NCBI RefSeq assembly: GCF_028369295.1
Contig: NZ_JAQMYP010000015.1
Span: 112,680 to 176,679, forward strand
DNA length: 64,000 nucleotides
Direction of reading: 5' to 3'
DNA from: Streptomyces sp. HD
GTDB taxonomy: Bacteria > Actinomycetota > Actinomycetes > Streptomycetales > Streptomycetaceae
This document shows positions 43,190-50,998 of the stretch, in pieces (positions within the stretch are counted from its first letter, which is position 1; each line of letters opens with the position of its first letter). The position numbers and the translations under genes are program-made. The notes under the pieces are model-generated. The model was not told the origin of the DNA. It searched no databases and saw only the letters and a program-made list of their open reading frames with translations.

Positions 43190-43281
43190 GCGCCGGCGAC
43201 GGCAACGAGGACAGGCACCGACGGCAACGAGGACACGCACCGACGGCAAGGCGAAGACATGCCGGCGACGGCGAAGACATG
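43190..43281. repeat. Short direct repeats between two secreted-protein genes
   Basis: Two 22-bp copies of ACCGACGGCAACGAGGACA(C/G)GC-type sequence and two 20-bp copies of CGACGG..GCGAAGACATG in the 113-base gap. Confidence 0.8.
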
Positions 43282-43301
43282 AAAGTGAAGGGGACGACAG
43301 C

Positions 43302-43964
43302 GTGACAACTGGCATGGCAGGCATGACCCGACGCGATGCCGTCAGGCGCACCGCCGCCCTGGGCACCGTAGTTCTGGCCAGTGGCTCCCTGCTGACTCTG
43401 CCCACGGCGGCGTCGGCCGCGGAGAGACCCGGGCCCGGCACCGCAGCCGGACGGCCCACCTCGCCCAACGGCTGGGAGCTGGAGGAGCGGGCGAACGACG
43501 TCTCCACGGTGTGGACGCGCCGGGCCCCGGGCACCCCCTGCGACCTGGACGTACGCCTCGGCGACGTGGAGACCGTCCTGGTGCATGTCGTGCGGCGCTT
43601 CCACTACGAGATCGACGAACTGCGCGCCGGGGACCTGACCGGCTGGCGCGCACCGTCCCGGGTGCGGCTGGACCGGGCGGAGGGCAACCAGGCCTCCGGC
43701 ACGGCCGTCGCGATCCGGCCCGGCTCCTACCCGCCCGGCGCGAAGGGTGGGTTCTTCCCGCCGCAGCTCCTGGTGGTCCGCGACATCCTCGCGGAGTGCG
43801 ACGGCGTCGTTCGGTGGGGCGGGGACGACGACCGGCCCTACGAGGCGCTGTTCTCCATCGACGTACCGCCCGGTGACGAGCGGCTGACGGCGCTCGTGAC
43901 CAGACTGCGCACCTGGGCCGAGGAGCCCGGCAAGGGTCCCGGAACCCCCGTGGACGTGACCTGA
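43302..43964 (+). CDS. Tat-exported hypothetical protein
   Basis: 220 aa with a twin-arginine signal (MTRRDAVRRTAALGTVVLAS ... AASA). The ~170-residue mature domain (GWELEERANDVSTVWTRRAP, VLVHVVRRFHYEIDELR, GTAVAIRPGSYPPGAKGGFF) has no cysteines and no family I recognise. GTG start with AAGGGG 8 bases upstream. It follows the DUF1906 gene by 113 bases and ends before a terminator. It may assist or be the partner of that wall-acting protein; this is inference from neighbourhood. Confidence 0.75.
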   Translation: MTTGMAGMTRRDAVRRTAALGTVVLASGSLLTLPTAASAAERPGPGTAAGRPTSPNGWELEERANDVSTVWTRRAPGTPCDLDVRLGDVETVLVHVVRRFHYEIDELRAGDLTGWRAPSRVRLDRAEGNQASGTAVAIRPGSYPPGAKGGFFPPQLLVVRDILAECDGVVRWGGDDDRPYEALFSIDVPPGDERLTALVTRLRTWAEEPGKGPGTPVDVT

Positions 43965-44445
43965 CCGCCGCTTCACCTCGATCGACGCCCCGAAGCCGAT
44001 AACCGGCTTCGGGGCGTCTTCCGTCATGTGCCACGCTGACCGAAAGCTGACGGAATCCTTTCGCCGTAGAGGTCTATACCGGTGTCGGTAACGCGCCCGC
44101 GTCGGCCGCGTGATCGTCCGTGGGTCCTTGGGGAGTCCCCGGGGGTGCGAGCGTGCCAGGTCAGCCGGATTTCCCCCGCCGGCCTTCCGGATCCGCATTG
44201 ATTTCAGCCATCTGAAAACCGCGCAATGGATATCATTCAATGCGGAATAAAAGGGTCCGTTCGTGCGGTGAATGGCGTGAATTAAGTGTTGCCGGGAAGT
44301 CCCCGCGGCGAATCGGGCTGGTAGTTGATTTTTGCCTGTGGGAGAATATTCACAGGGATGGGTGGTCTCGTCCGAAAGGCTACGTCTGATCGGCTGCCCG
44401 TGCCGCGCGAGAATCAGCCGCCGAGACTGGGGGACAAGTCGGCTC
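43965..44445. other. Intergenic region at the left border of the NRPS cluster
   Basis: No gene. After the terminator the sequence becomes AT-rich (about 44180-44345), with GGATATCATTCAATGCGGAA and a run of A/T near 44250-44345, presumably the promoter of the LAL regulator. Confidence 0.55.
43984..44018 (+). terminator. Terminator after the Tat-exported protein gene
   Basis: Perfect 15-bp stem (GACGCCCCGAAGCCG and complement) with a 5-base loop, followed by TTCCGT. Confidence 0.88.
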
Positions 44446-47241
44446 ATGAACTTGGTGGAGCGGGAAAAAGAACTGTCGATCATGAAGGGCATGCTTGACG
44501 CGGCCATGACCGGGCACGGCGGCGTGCTGTTGGTGAGTGGTGCGGTGGCGAGCGGAAAGACGGCGCTGCTACGCGCCTTCGAAGAGCGGGCGACTGCCGC
44601 TGGGGCACTGTTGTTGCAGGCCACGGCGTCGGACGCGGAGCGAGACATGCCCCTTGGGGTGATGGGGCAGCTGCTGCTCGCAATGGGGGCGCCGCACGAG
44701 GGTGTGGTCGGCGCCGCGCGGTCGCCGGACGGCGCCGCGCTTCCCGCGGCGGTCGTCACGGAACTGTGCGGGATTGTCCTCGAAAAGGCAAGGGAAAAGC
44801 CCGTGATGCTCATCGTCGATGATGTGCATCACATAGATTCGTATTCGGTTGAATGCCTGTTCTATCTGGCTCGCAGGATGACCAGAAAACGCATTCTTAT
44901 GGTCCTCGCGGAGAGCAGCAGTGGGTTATTCGACAGTAGCCGCGTCCAGGTGGATTTTCTCCGTCTTCCGGGCTGCCGAAATATCCGGCTCGGCCCGCTG
45001 ACCCGACGCGGTGTCGGCGACATGACCGGTGCCCATGGCGGAGAACGGTGGCGGACGCGCGCGCTCGTCGCACATCTGCACCGGACCGGTGGCGGCAATC
45101 CGCTGCTGACGAAGGCGCTCCTGGAGGACACGGCCGTGTCGCTCGCCGACGGCGACGCGCACGAACCCGATGCGTGCGTGCCGGGCGAGTCCTACGAGCG
45201 CGCCGTCACGGCGTGCCTCTACCGCGGCGACCCCGCGCTGCGGCACCTCGCCCGGGCGCTCGCCGTCCTCGGTCCGCAGGCCGCGCCCGCCGAACTGGCC
45301 GAAGTCCTGGGCACCGGCCGCGAGTCGGTGCACCGCGGCCTCTCCGCCCTCGGCGCCACCGGGCTGCTCGGCACCGGCTGGTTCCGGCACGAGGCGGGCC
45401 GCTGCGCGGTGCTGCGCGGCATGGAGCCCGCGGACCGGGCCCGCCTGGAGGCCCGCGTCGCCACGGTGCTGCACGAGCACGGCAGGTCCGCGACCGTGGT
45501 CGCCCGGCACCTGATGCTCGCCGAGCGCGTCGACGACGTATGGGCGCTGCCGACCCTGCTGGAGGCGGCCGACCGGGCGCTGGCCGACGACGACGTCGCC
45601 CTGGCGCTGTCCTGTCTGCGCGCCGCCCGTGATCTGTGCACCGACGAGGGGCGGGCCCTGGACATCAGGGCCGCGCTGACCCGGGCCGCCTGGCGGGTCA
45701 ACCCGGCCATCGGCACCCGCTACCTGCCCGAGCTGACGACCGCCGCCCTGGCGGGCCGCCTCGGACACCGGCACTGCGCCGAACTGGTCGGCCATCTCCT
45801 GTGGTTCGGCCAGGTCGACCAGGCGCTCGCAGTTCTGCACACCGCTCAGCGCGGCGGCGCGGGCGCCGGACTGCGCCACCGGCTCGACGACATGCGGCTG
45901 TGGATGGCCCGCACGTACCCCGGACTGCCGCGCTCCCGCCGGGCCGAACGGGCCGACCCCGGCGGTACGGTACGGCGGGTGGTCCCGTCCCCGCGCAGCG
46001 TCCATGACCGGGTGGCGACCCTGGCACAGGCGGCCTCCGACCCCACGAGGGACGACGTCGTGGTCCGGGCGGAACAGATCCTCCAGGGCACCCGCCTCGA
46101 CGACCACACGGTCCCCTCGCTGGTCACCACCCTGGACTCGCTCGTGCTCGCCGACCACCTCGACGAGGCGGCGTACTGGTGCGAGACGCTCCTCAAGGAG
46201 GCCACCGAGCGCGGCGCCCCCATGTGGCAGGCCCGGTTCGCGTCCGTCAAGGCCCGGATAGAGGTGCGCCTCGGCGGGTTGACCGCCGCCGAGGAGTCCG
46301 CGCGCACGGCGAACGTCCTCGTACCCGCCGAAGGCTGGGGTGTCGCCCTCGCGTCGCTCGTCGCGGTCGCCGTCTACGTGAACACCGCCATGGGCCGGCT
46401 CGGCGAGGCGGCCGACCAGCTCAGCGTGCCGGTCACCGAGGCGGCGTTCCAGACCCCCGACGGACTGCTCTACCTGTGGGCACGCGGCTGCTACTACCTC
46501 GCGGTCGGACGCCCCTACGCGGCGCTCGACGACTTCCGCGCATGCGGCGACACCATGACCGGCTGGGGCCTCGACCTGCCCGCCCTGGTGCCGTGGCGCA
46601 CCGACGCCGCCCTGGCCCACCTGGCACTCGGCGACGAACGCCGCGCCCGCGCCCTGGCCGAGGAACAGCTCGCGCTGGTCGGCAAGGGAGCCGCATGGAC
46701 GCGCGGGGTGTCGCTGCGGGTCCTCGCCCGCACCCTCGCCCCGTCGCGTCGCCTGCCGCTGCTGGGGGAGGCTGTCGAGATCCTGCAGGAGACCGGGCAC
46801 CGGCTCGAACTCGTCCGTGCGACCGGCGAGTTGGCGCGCGCCCACCGCGAGCTCGGCGACCCCGGTCAGGCCCGCGCCTTCGCCCGCAGGGCACGCCAGC
46901 TCGCCGGCGAGTGCGGCATACCGGTCCCTGAAGCACCGCCCTCCCACACCGGCATGCCCGCCGCGCAGGACGGCGCGGGCACGCCCCGGACCCGGCAGCA
47001 CCCGGTCGAACTCAGCGACGCCGAGCTGCGCGTGGCGACACTCGCCGCCCGGGGACTCACCAACCGGGAGATCGCCGCCAAGCTGTTCATCACGGTGAGC
47101 ACCGTCGAACAGCACCTCACGCGCGCGTACCGAAAACTGGACGTCCAACGCCGCACCGACCTGATGGCCAAGATCGCCTCCGCCCCGGACCCCGACCAGG
47201 GACCGGGACACCGCCACCGCGCGGAGCGCCACCCGGCGTGA
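44446..47241 (+). CDS. Large LuxR-family (LAL) cluster regulator with TTA codon
   Basis: 931-aa ATP-binding transcriptional activator. Walker A GAVASGKTALL (about 32-42), Walker B VMLIVDDVHHID, a TPR-like helical middle and a C-terminal LuxR helix-turn-helix (LSDAELRVATLAARGLTNREIA, about 857-912). ATG 44446 is chosen as the first start before the conserved MNLVEREKEL; upstream frame is open but lacks a binding site. Codon 161 (44926-44928) is TTA, so translation should need the bldA tRNA and be tied to development. The first third is less GC-rich than the rest. Likely a top-level activator of the downstream peptide cluster. Confidence 0.87.
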   Translation: MNLVEREKELSIMKGMLDAAMTGHGGVLLVSGAVASGKTALLRAFEERATAAGALLLQATASDAERDMPLGVMGQLLLAMGAPHEGVVGAARSPDGAALPAAVVTELCGIVLEKAREKPVMLIVDDVHHIDSYSVECLFYLARRMTRKRILMVLAESSSGLFDSSRVQVDFLRLPGCRNIRLGPLTRRGVGDMTGAHGGERWRTRALVAHLHRTGGGNPLLTKALLEDTAVSLADGDAHEPDACVPGESYERAVTACLYRGDPALRHLARALAVLGPQAAPAELAEVLGTGRESVHRGLSALGATGLLGTGWFRHEAGRCAVLRGMEPADRARLEARVATVLHEHGRSATVVARHLMLAERVDDVWALPTLLEAADRALADDDVALALSCLRAARDLCTDEGRALDIRAALTRAAWRVNPAIGTRYLPELTTAALAGRLGHRHCAELVGHLLWFGQVDQALAVLHTAQRGGAGAGLRHRLDDMRLWMARTYPGLPRSRRAERADPGGTVRRVVPSPRSVHDRVATLAQAASDPTRDDVVVRAEQILQGTRLDDHTVPSLVTTLDSLVLADHLDEAAYWCETLLKEATERGAPMWQARFASVKARIEVRLGGLTAAEESARTANVLVPAEGWGVALASLVAVAVYVNTAMGRLGEAADQLSVPVTEAAFQTPDGLLYLWARGCYYLAVGRPYAALDDFRACGDTMTGWGLDLPALVPWRTDAALAHLALGDERRARALAEEQLALVGKGAAWTRGVSLRVLARTLAPSRRLPLLGEAVEILQETGHRLELVRATGELARAHRELGDPGQARAFARRARQLAGECGIPVPEAPPSHTGMPAAQDGAGTPRTRQHPVELSDAELRVATLAARGLTNREIAAKLFITVSTVEQHLTRAYRKLDVQRRTDLMAKIASAPDPDQGPGHRHRAERHPA

Positions 47242-47614
47242 GAGGTCCGAGAAGAGGAGTCCTTCGGTCATCAGCGAGGTCACAACTCCCTGCGCGAGGT
47301 CACCACTGCCTGCCTGCCTGCCTGCCGGGCGGGCCTTACGGTCGGTTCCGCTCCGGTTGTTCTACGGGGCGGGCGGTCACAGCGCGGTCCGAAAGCGCGC
47401 CCGGGTCACAGGAGCCGGCGGGGCACGACAGCCGGTGCGCGGGACTCCGGCCGGGGACCGATCTGCCCCGATCCGGGCCTGTGGACGGGCGGTTCGCGCC
47501 GGTACGCTGCGATCTGCGCCCGGCGGACTGTGACCGGTGCGTGACGGGGGATCGGGCAGTCTCATGCGGCGTGATCAGGGGGGCCGCCGGCCCGGCCGGA
47601 CGCGAGGAGTGTCG
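47242..47614. other. Intergenic region before the two-component pair
   Basis: No gene recognised. Shows GAGGTCAC direct repeats (about 47274 and 47295) and a run of GCCT units (47307-47325). Confidence 0.5.
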
Positions 47615-48268
47615 ATGAGGGTGCTGGTGGTCGAGGACCACGCCGAACTCGCCCAGTCCGTGGCGCGGGTGCTGCGCCGCGAGGGCATGGCGGTGGACGT
47701 CACCTACGACGGCGCGGACGCGCTGGAACGCACGTCGGTCGTCGACTACGACGTCGTCGTCCTCGACCGGGATCTGCCCGGCGTGCACGGCGACGAGGTG
47801 TGCAGCCGGCTCGCCGACCAGCCGGTGCACGCCCGGGTACTGATGCTGACCGCGTCCAGCACCATCGCCGACCGCGTCGAGGGCCTGAGCCTCGGCGCGG
47901 ACGACTACCTGCCCAAGCCCTTCGCCTACGCCGAACTCGTCGCCCGCATCCGCGCCCTCGGCCGCCGCTCCCAGCCGGCCGTGCCGCCCGTCCTCGTCCA
48001 CGGCGATCTGCGGCTCGACCCGGCACGACGGATCGCGACCCGCGCCGCACGGCGTCTCGCGCTCACCCCGAAGGAACTCGCCGTCCTGGAGTACCTGCTC
48101 GCGGCCCAGGGGCGGGTGGTGTCGGCGGAGGAACTGCTGGAACGCGTGTGGGACGAGGCGACCGACCCCTTCACCACCACCGTCAAGGCGACCATCAACC
48201 GGCTGCGGCCCAAGCTCGGCGAACCGCCGCTGATCGAGACCGTCCCCCGCGGCGGCTACCGGATCTGA
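47615..48268 (+). CDS. OmpR-family response regulator
   Basis: 217-aa regulator. Receiver domain with ED pair (VVEDHAE), phospho-acceptor Asp51 (VVVLDRDLPG), Thr (MLTASS) and Lys (LPKPF). The C-terminal winged helix (about 130-217) shows LTPKELAVLEYLL and the wing VKATINRLRPKL. ATG at 47615 with GAGGAG 5 bases upstream. Six bases before the histidine kinase gene: a cognate pair. Lies inside the NRPS cluster and probably senses an envelope or product signal. Confidence 0.9.
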   Translation: MRVLVVEDHAELAQSVARVLRREGMAVDVTYDGADALERTSVVDYDVVVLDRDLPGVHGDEVCSRLADQPVHARVLMLTASSTIADRVEGLSLGADDYLPKPFAYAELVARIRALGRRSQPAVPPVLVHGDLRLDPARRIATRAARRLALTPKELAVLEYLLAAQGRVVSAEELLERVWDEATDPFTTTVKATINRLRPKLGEPPLIETVPRGGYRI

Positions 48269-48274
48269 GGCACC

Positions 48275-49552
48275 ATGCGACGTACCAAGCCCGCCGCCCC
48301 GCCGCTCGCCGGCGCCGCCCGCCTTCTCGCCGCCGCCGTACGCCGGCTGACACCCCGCCGGGTCCGGATGCGCCTCACCCTGCTGTACGGCGTGCTCTTC
48401 GTCGTCTCCGGCGCGGTGCTGCTCGCGATCACCTACCTGCTCGTCACGCACGCCTCGTCGAACGTCATCGTCGGCAGGGAGGGCGGCGACGTGTCCCGCA
48501 CGACCCGGGGCCCCGGCTCCGGCCCCTCCCTCGGCCTGACGGACGGCACCCCGCCGAACCTGGACGCCGGCATGGGGAACCTGCGTGAACACGCCTACCG
48601 CCAGCATCAGCAGGGGCTGGAGAACCTGCTGGTGCAGGCCGGTATCGCCCTCGCCATCATGGCGGTGATCTCCATCGTGCTCGGCTGGCTGGTCGCCGGT
48701 CGGGTGCTGCGGCCGCTGCGCACCATGACGGGCACCATCCGCCGTATCTCCGCGCGCAACGTGCACGAACGGCTCGCCGTCGCCGGGCCCGCCGACGAAC
48801 TGAAGGACCTCGCCGACACCGTCGACGGACTCCTGGGCCGGCTGGAGGTCGCGCTCGACTCGCATCGGCGCTTCGTCGCCAACGCCGCGCACGAACTGCG
48901 CACCCCGCTCACCCTGGAGCACGCGCTGGTGGAGGAGTCGCTCATGGACCGCGACGCCACCGTGGACTCCTACCGCTCCAACATGGAGCGCCTGCTGGCG
49001 AGCAGTCAGCAGCAGGCGCGTCTGCTGGAGTCGCTGCTCACCCTGTCCAGCAGCGAGCGCGGACTGGATCGCCGGGAGGCCGTCGACCTCGCCGACGCCG
49101 CCGAGCAGGCGGTCGGCATCCCGCGCCCCGACGCCGAACAGCGCGACCTCGACGTGCGGATCAGGACGTCGCCCGCCCCTGTGACGGGCGACGCCGCACT
49201 CGTGCAGCGGCTGGTGGCCAACCTCGTCGACAACGCCGTGGACTACAACGTCCCCGGCGGACACGTGCAGATCACCACGGCCACCAGGGGCCGGTACGCG
49301 GTGGTGCGGGTCGCCAACACCGGGCCCGAGGTCCCGCCGGACCAGGTCGAGCGGCTCTTCGAGCCCTTCCAGCGGCTCGGCCGCACCGCCGGCGGAGGCC
49401 ATCACGGGCTGGGCCTGTCCATCGTCCGCACCATCGCCACCGCCCACGACGCCGTGCTCACCGCCCGCGCGCGGCCGGGCGGCGGACTGGTCGTCGAAGT
49501 CGCCTTCCCGGTGCGCAAGGACGCCGCGGTCCCCGCCCTGGCCCGGGCATGA
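48275..49552 (+). CDS. Sensor histidine kinase
   Basis: 425-aa membrane kinase. Two membrane helices (about 35-60 and 122-145) enclose a ~65-residue extracellular loop; a HAMP linker follows (GRVLRPLRTMTGTIRRI). The phospho-His lies in HELRTPLTLEHA (about residue 206). The ATPase has LVANLVDNAVDYN (N box), a LFEPFQR F box and GLGLSIVRT (G box). The small sensor loop suggests detection within or at the membrane, as in kinases responding to cell-wall stress or antibiotics. Partner of the regulator 6 bases upstream. Confidence 0.9.
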   Translation: MRRTKPAAPPLAGAARLLAAAVRRLTPRRVRMRLTLLYGVLFVVSGAVLLAITYLLVTHASSNVIVGREGGDVSRTTRGPGSGPSLGLTDGTPPNLDAGMGNLREHAYRQHQQGLENLLVQAGIALAIMAVISIVLGWLVAGRVLRPLRTMTGTIRRISARNVHERLAVAGPADELKDLADTVDGLLGRLEVALDSHRRFVANAAHELRTPLTLEHALVEESLMDRDATVDSYRSNMERLLASSQQQARLLESLLTLSSSERGLDRREAVDLADAAEQAVGIPRPDAEQRDLDVRIRTSPAPVTGDAALVQRLVANLVDNAVDYNVPGGHVQITTATRGRYAVVRVANTGPEVPPDQVERLFEPFQRLGRTAGGGHHGLGLSIVRTIATAHDAVLTARARPGGGLVVEVAFPVRKDAAVPALARA

Positions 49553-49600
49553 CGACGACCGGACGGTAATCACCCCGATAGGGGGCGGACGGGAATGACC

Positions 49601-49620
49601 CGGTAGGGGTCGGTAGGGGT
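49601..49620 (+). promoter_or_regulatory. 10-bp direct repeat upstream of the StrR-type gene
   Basis: CGGTAGGGGT occurs twice in tandem, preceded by related CCGATAGGGGG at about 49577. Such direct repeats can be binding sites for OmpR/SARP-type activators. Role inferred from position only. Confidence 0.35.
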
Positions 49621-49800
49621 GTCCAGGTCCGGAAAGGCGTTGTTAAGGTCGCCATGCGAACCGGTAAGTGGTAATGGGCACGAGATTCAGAGACTCGGCG
49701 AAACGTTCTGCCGCGGATTCGGCGTGGCCTGCGACGGCGGGAATGACGGGTTCCCTCCGTATGCGCGATGAGCGGGACCGGGTCACTAGGGGGAATTGAG

Positions 49801-50778
49801 TTGGCTACACCTGGCCACCCGCGCATCGATCGACTCATGGTTGTCGAAGTCGAGATCAGTTCTTTGTCCACGGGCGACTCGCCGAGGCTCTCCGGAGCCG
49901 ATCAGGCACATGTGGAAGCCCTGGCGGCGGTGCAGACACCGCTGCCCCCGATCACCGTGCACCGCCCGACGATGCGGATCATCGACGGGGTGCACCGAGT
50001 ACGCGCCGCTCAGGCCCGCGGCCAGAGCAAGATCGCGGCCAGGTTCTTCGACGGCGACACCGCCGACGCCTTCGTCCTGGCCGTGGAGTCCAACATCGCC
50101 CACGGGCTGCCGTTGACCACCGCGGACCGCAAACGCGCCGCGGACCGGATCATCAGCACCCACCCGCAGTGGTCGGACCGCATGATCGCCTCGGTCACCG
50201 GCATCGCACCGGGAACCGTCGCCGACATACGGCGGCGTTCGCAGGACGGCGCGGCGGGGCGGACGAGCAGGATCGGCCAGGACGGCCGGGTCCGCCCGGT
50301 CAGCGGCGCCGAGGGCCGCAGGCTGGCCAGCGAGATCATCGCCGAGAACCCGAGCCTGTCGCTGCGTCAGGTGGCCCGGGCCGCCTGCATCTCACCCGAG
50401 ACCGTCCGCGACGTACGCAACCGCATGATGCGCGGAGAGGACCCGCAGCCACCGGGCCGACGGCAGAACCAGCGCCCAGAGGCCACCCACCGCGGGCCAC
50501 TCGGGCCCGTCGGCGTGCCCCCGCGCGCCTCGGCCCAGGACCGGGCCGCACTCGTGGAGCGCCTCAAGGCGGACCCGGCGCTGCGGTTCAGCGACACCGG
50601 GCGCACCCTGCTGCGGCTGCTGAACCTCCACACCCTCGACACCGAGGAATGGGAGCGCATCGTCGACCGGGTCCCACCGCACTGCGGCGGCGTAGTCGCC
50701 CACCTCGCCAAGGAATGCGCCGAGATGTGGGCGGAGTTCGCGGAACGCGTCCAGCGCAAGGTCGCCGAGACGGCATAG
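49801..50778 (+). CDS. StrR-type (ParB-fold) pathway activator
   Basis: 325-aa DNA-binding regulator like StrR, Bbr and Tei15* that switch on streptomycin or glycopeptide-type clusters. A ParB/Srx-like N domain (ITVHRPTMRIIDGVHRVRAA, DAFVLAVESNIAHGLPLT) is followed by two helix-turn-helix segments (SDRMIASVTGIAPGTVADIR; LSLRQVARAACISPETVRDV). TTG at 49801 is used, as GGGGGA lies 6 bases upstream; ATG 49768 is in frame but has no site. No classical StrR inverted repeat (GTTCGACTG type) was spotted in the window. A terminator follows. Confidence 0.87.
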   Translation: MATPGHPRIDRLMVVEVEISSLSTGDSPRLSGADQAHVEALAAVQTPLPPITVHRPTMRIIDGVHRVRAAQARGQSKIAARFFDGDTADAFVLAVESNIAHGLPLTTADRKRAADRIISTHPQWSDRMIASVTGIAPGTVADIRRRSQDGAAGRTSRIGQDGRVRPVSGAEGRRLASEIIAENPSLSLRQVARAACISPETVRDVRNRMMRGEDPQPPGRRQNQRPEATHRGPLGPVGVPPRASAQDRAALVERLKADPALRFSDTGRTLLRLLNLHTLDTEEWERIVDRVPPHCGGVVAHLAKECAEMWAEFAERVQRKVAETA

Positions 50779-50842
50779 CGCGCAGCGGAGTGTCCAACCG
50801 GCCGTTTTACACGGTCGGACAGCGTTTCTTCGGTGAATTCAG

Positions 50843-50871
50843 GCACCCGGGAATTCAGAGTTCCCGGGTGC
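50843..50871 (+). terminator. Terminator after the StrR-type gene
   Basis: Perfect 11-bp stem (GCACCCGGGAA / TTCCCGGGTGC) with a 7-base loop, 65 bases after the stop. It separates the regulator from the exporter gene. Confidence 0.85.
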
Positions 50872-50998
50872 TCGGGCATGCCATTTTCCGGTATATCGAA
50901 TTGCCCACCGTCGGCCCTGGTCGGAGAAAAACCAGAACGGTAGTGTCCTGGTACGTGTGAAGCCGATGGAATGACGTATCCCAGGAGGTTTCCGTCGC

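Noticed and set aside
50779..50998. StrR-binding inverted repeat upstream of the exporter
   Set aside because: No GTTCGACTG-N11-CAGTCGAAC-like dyad was found here or before the NRPS gene.
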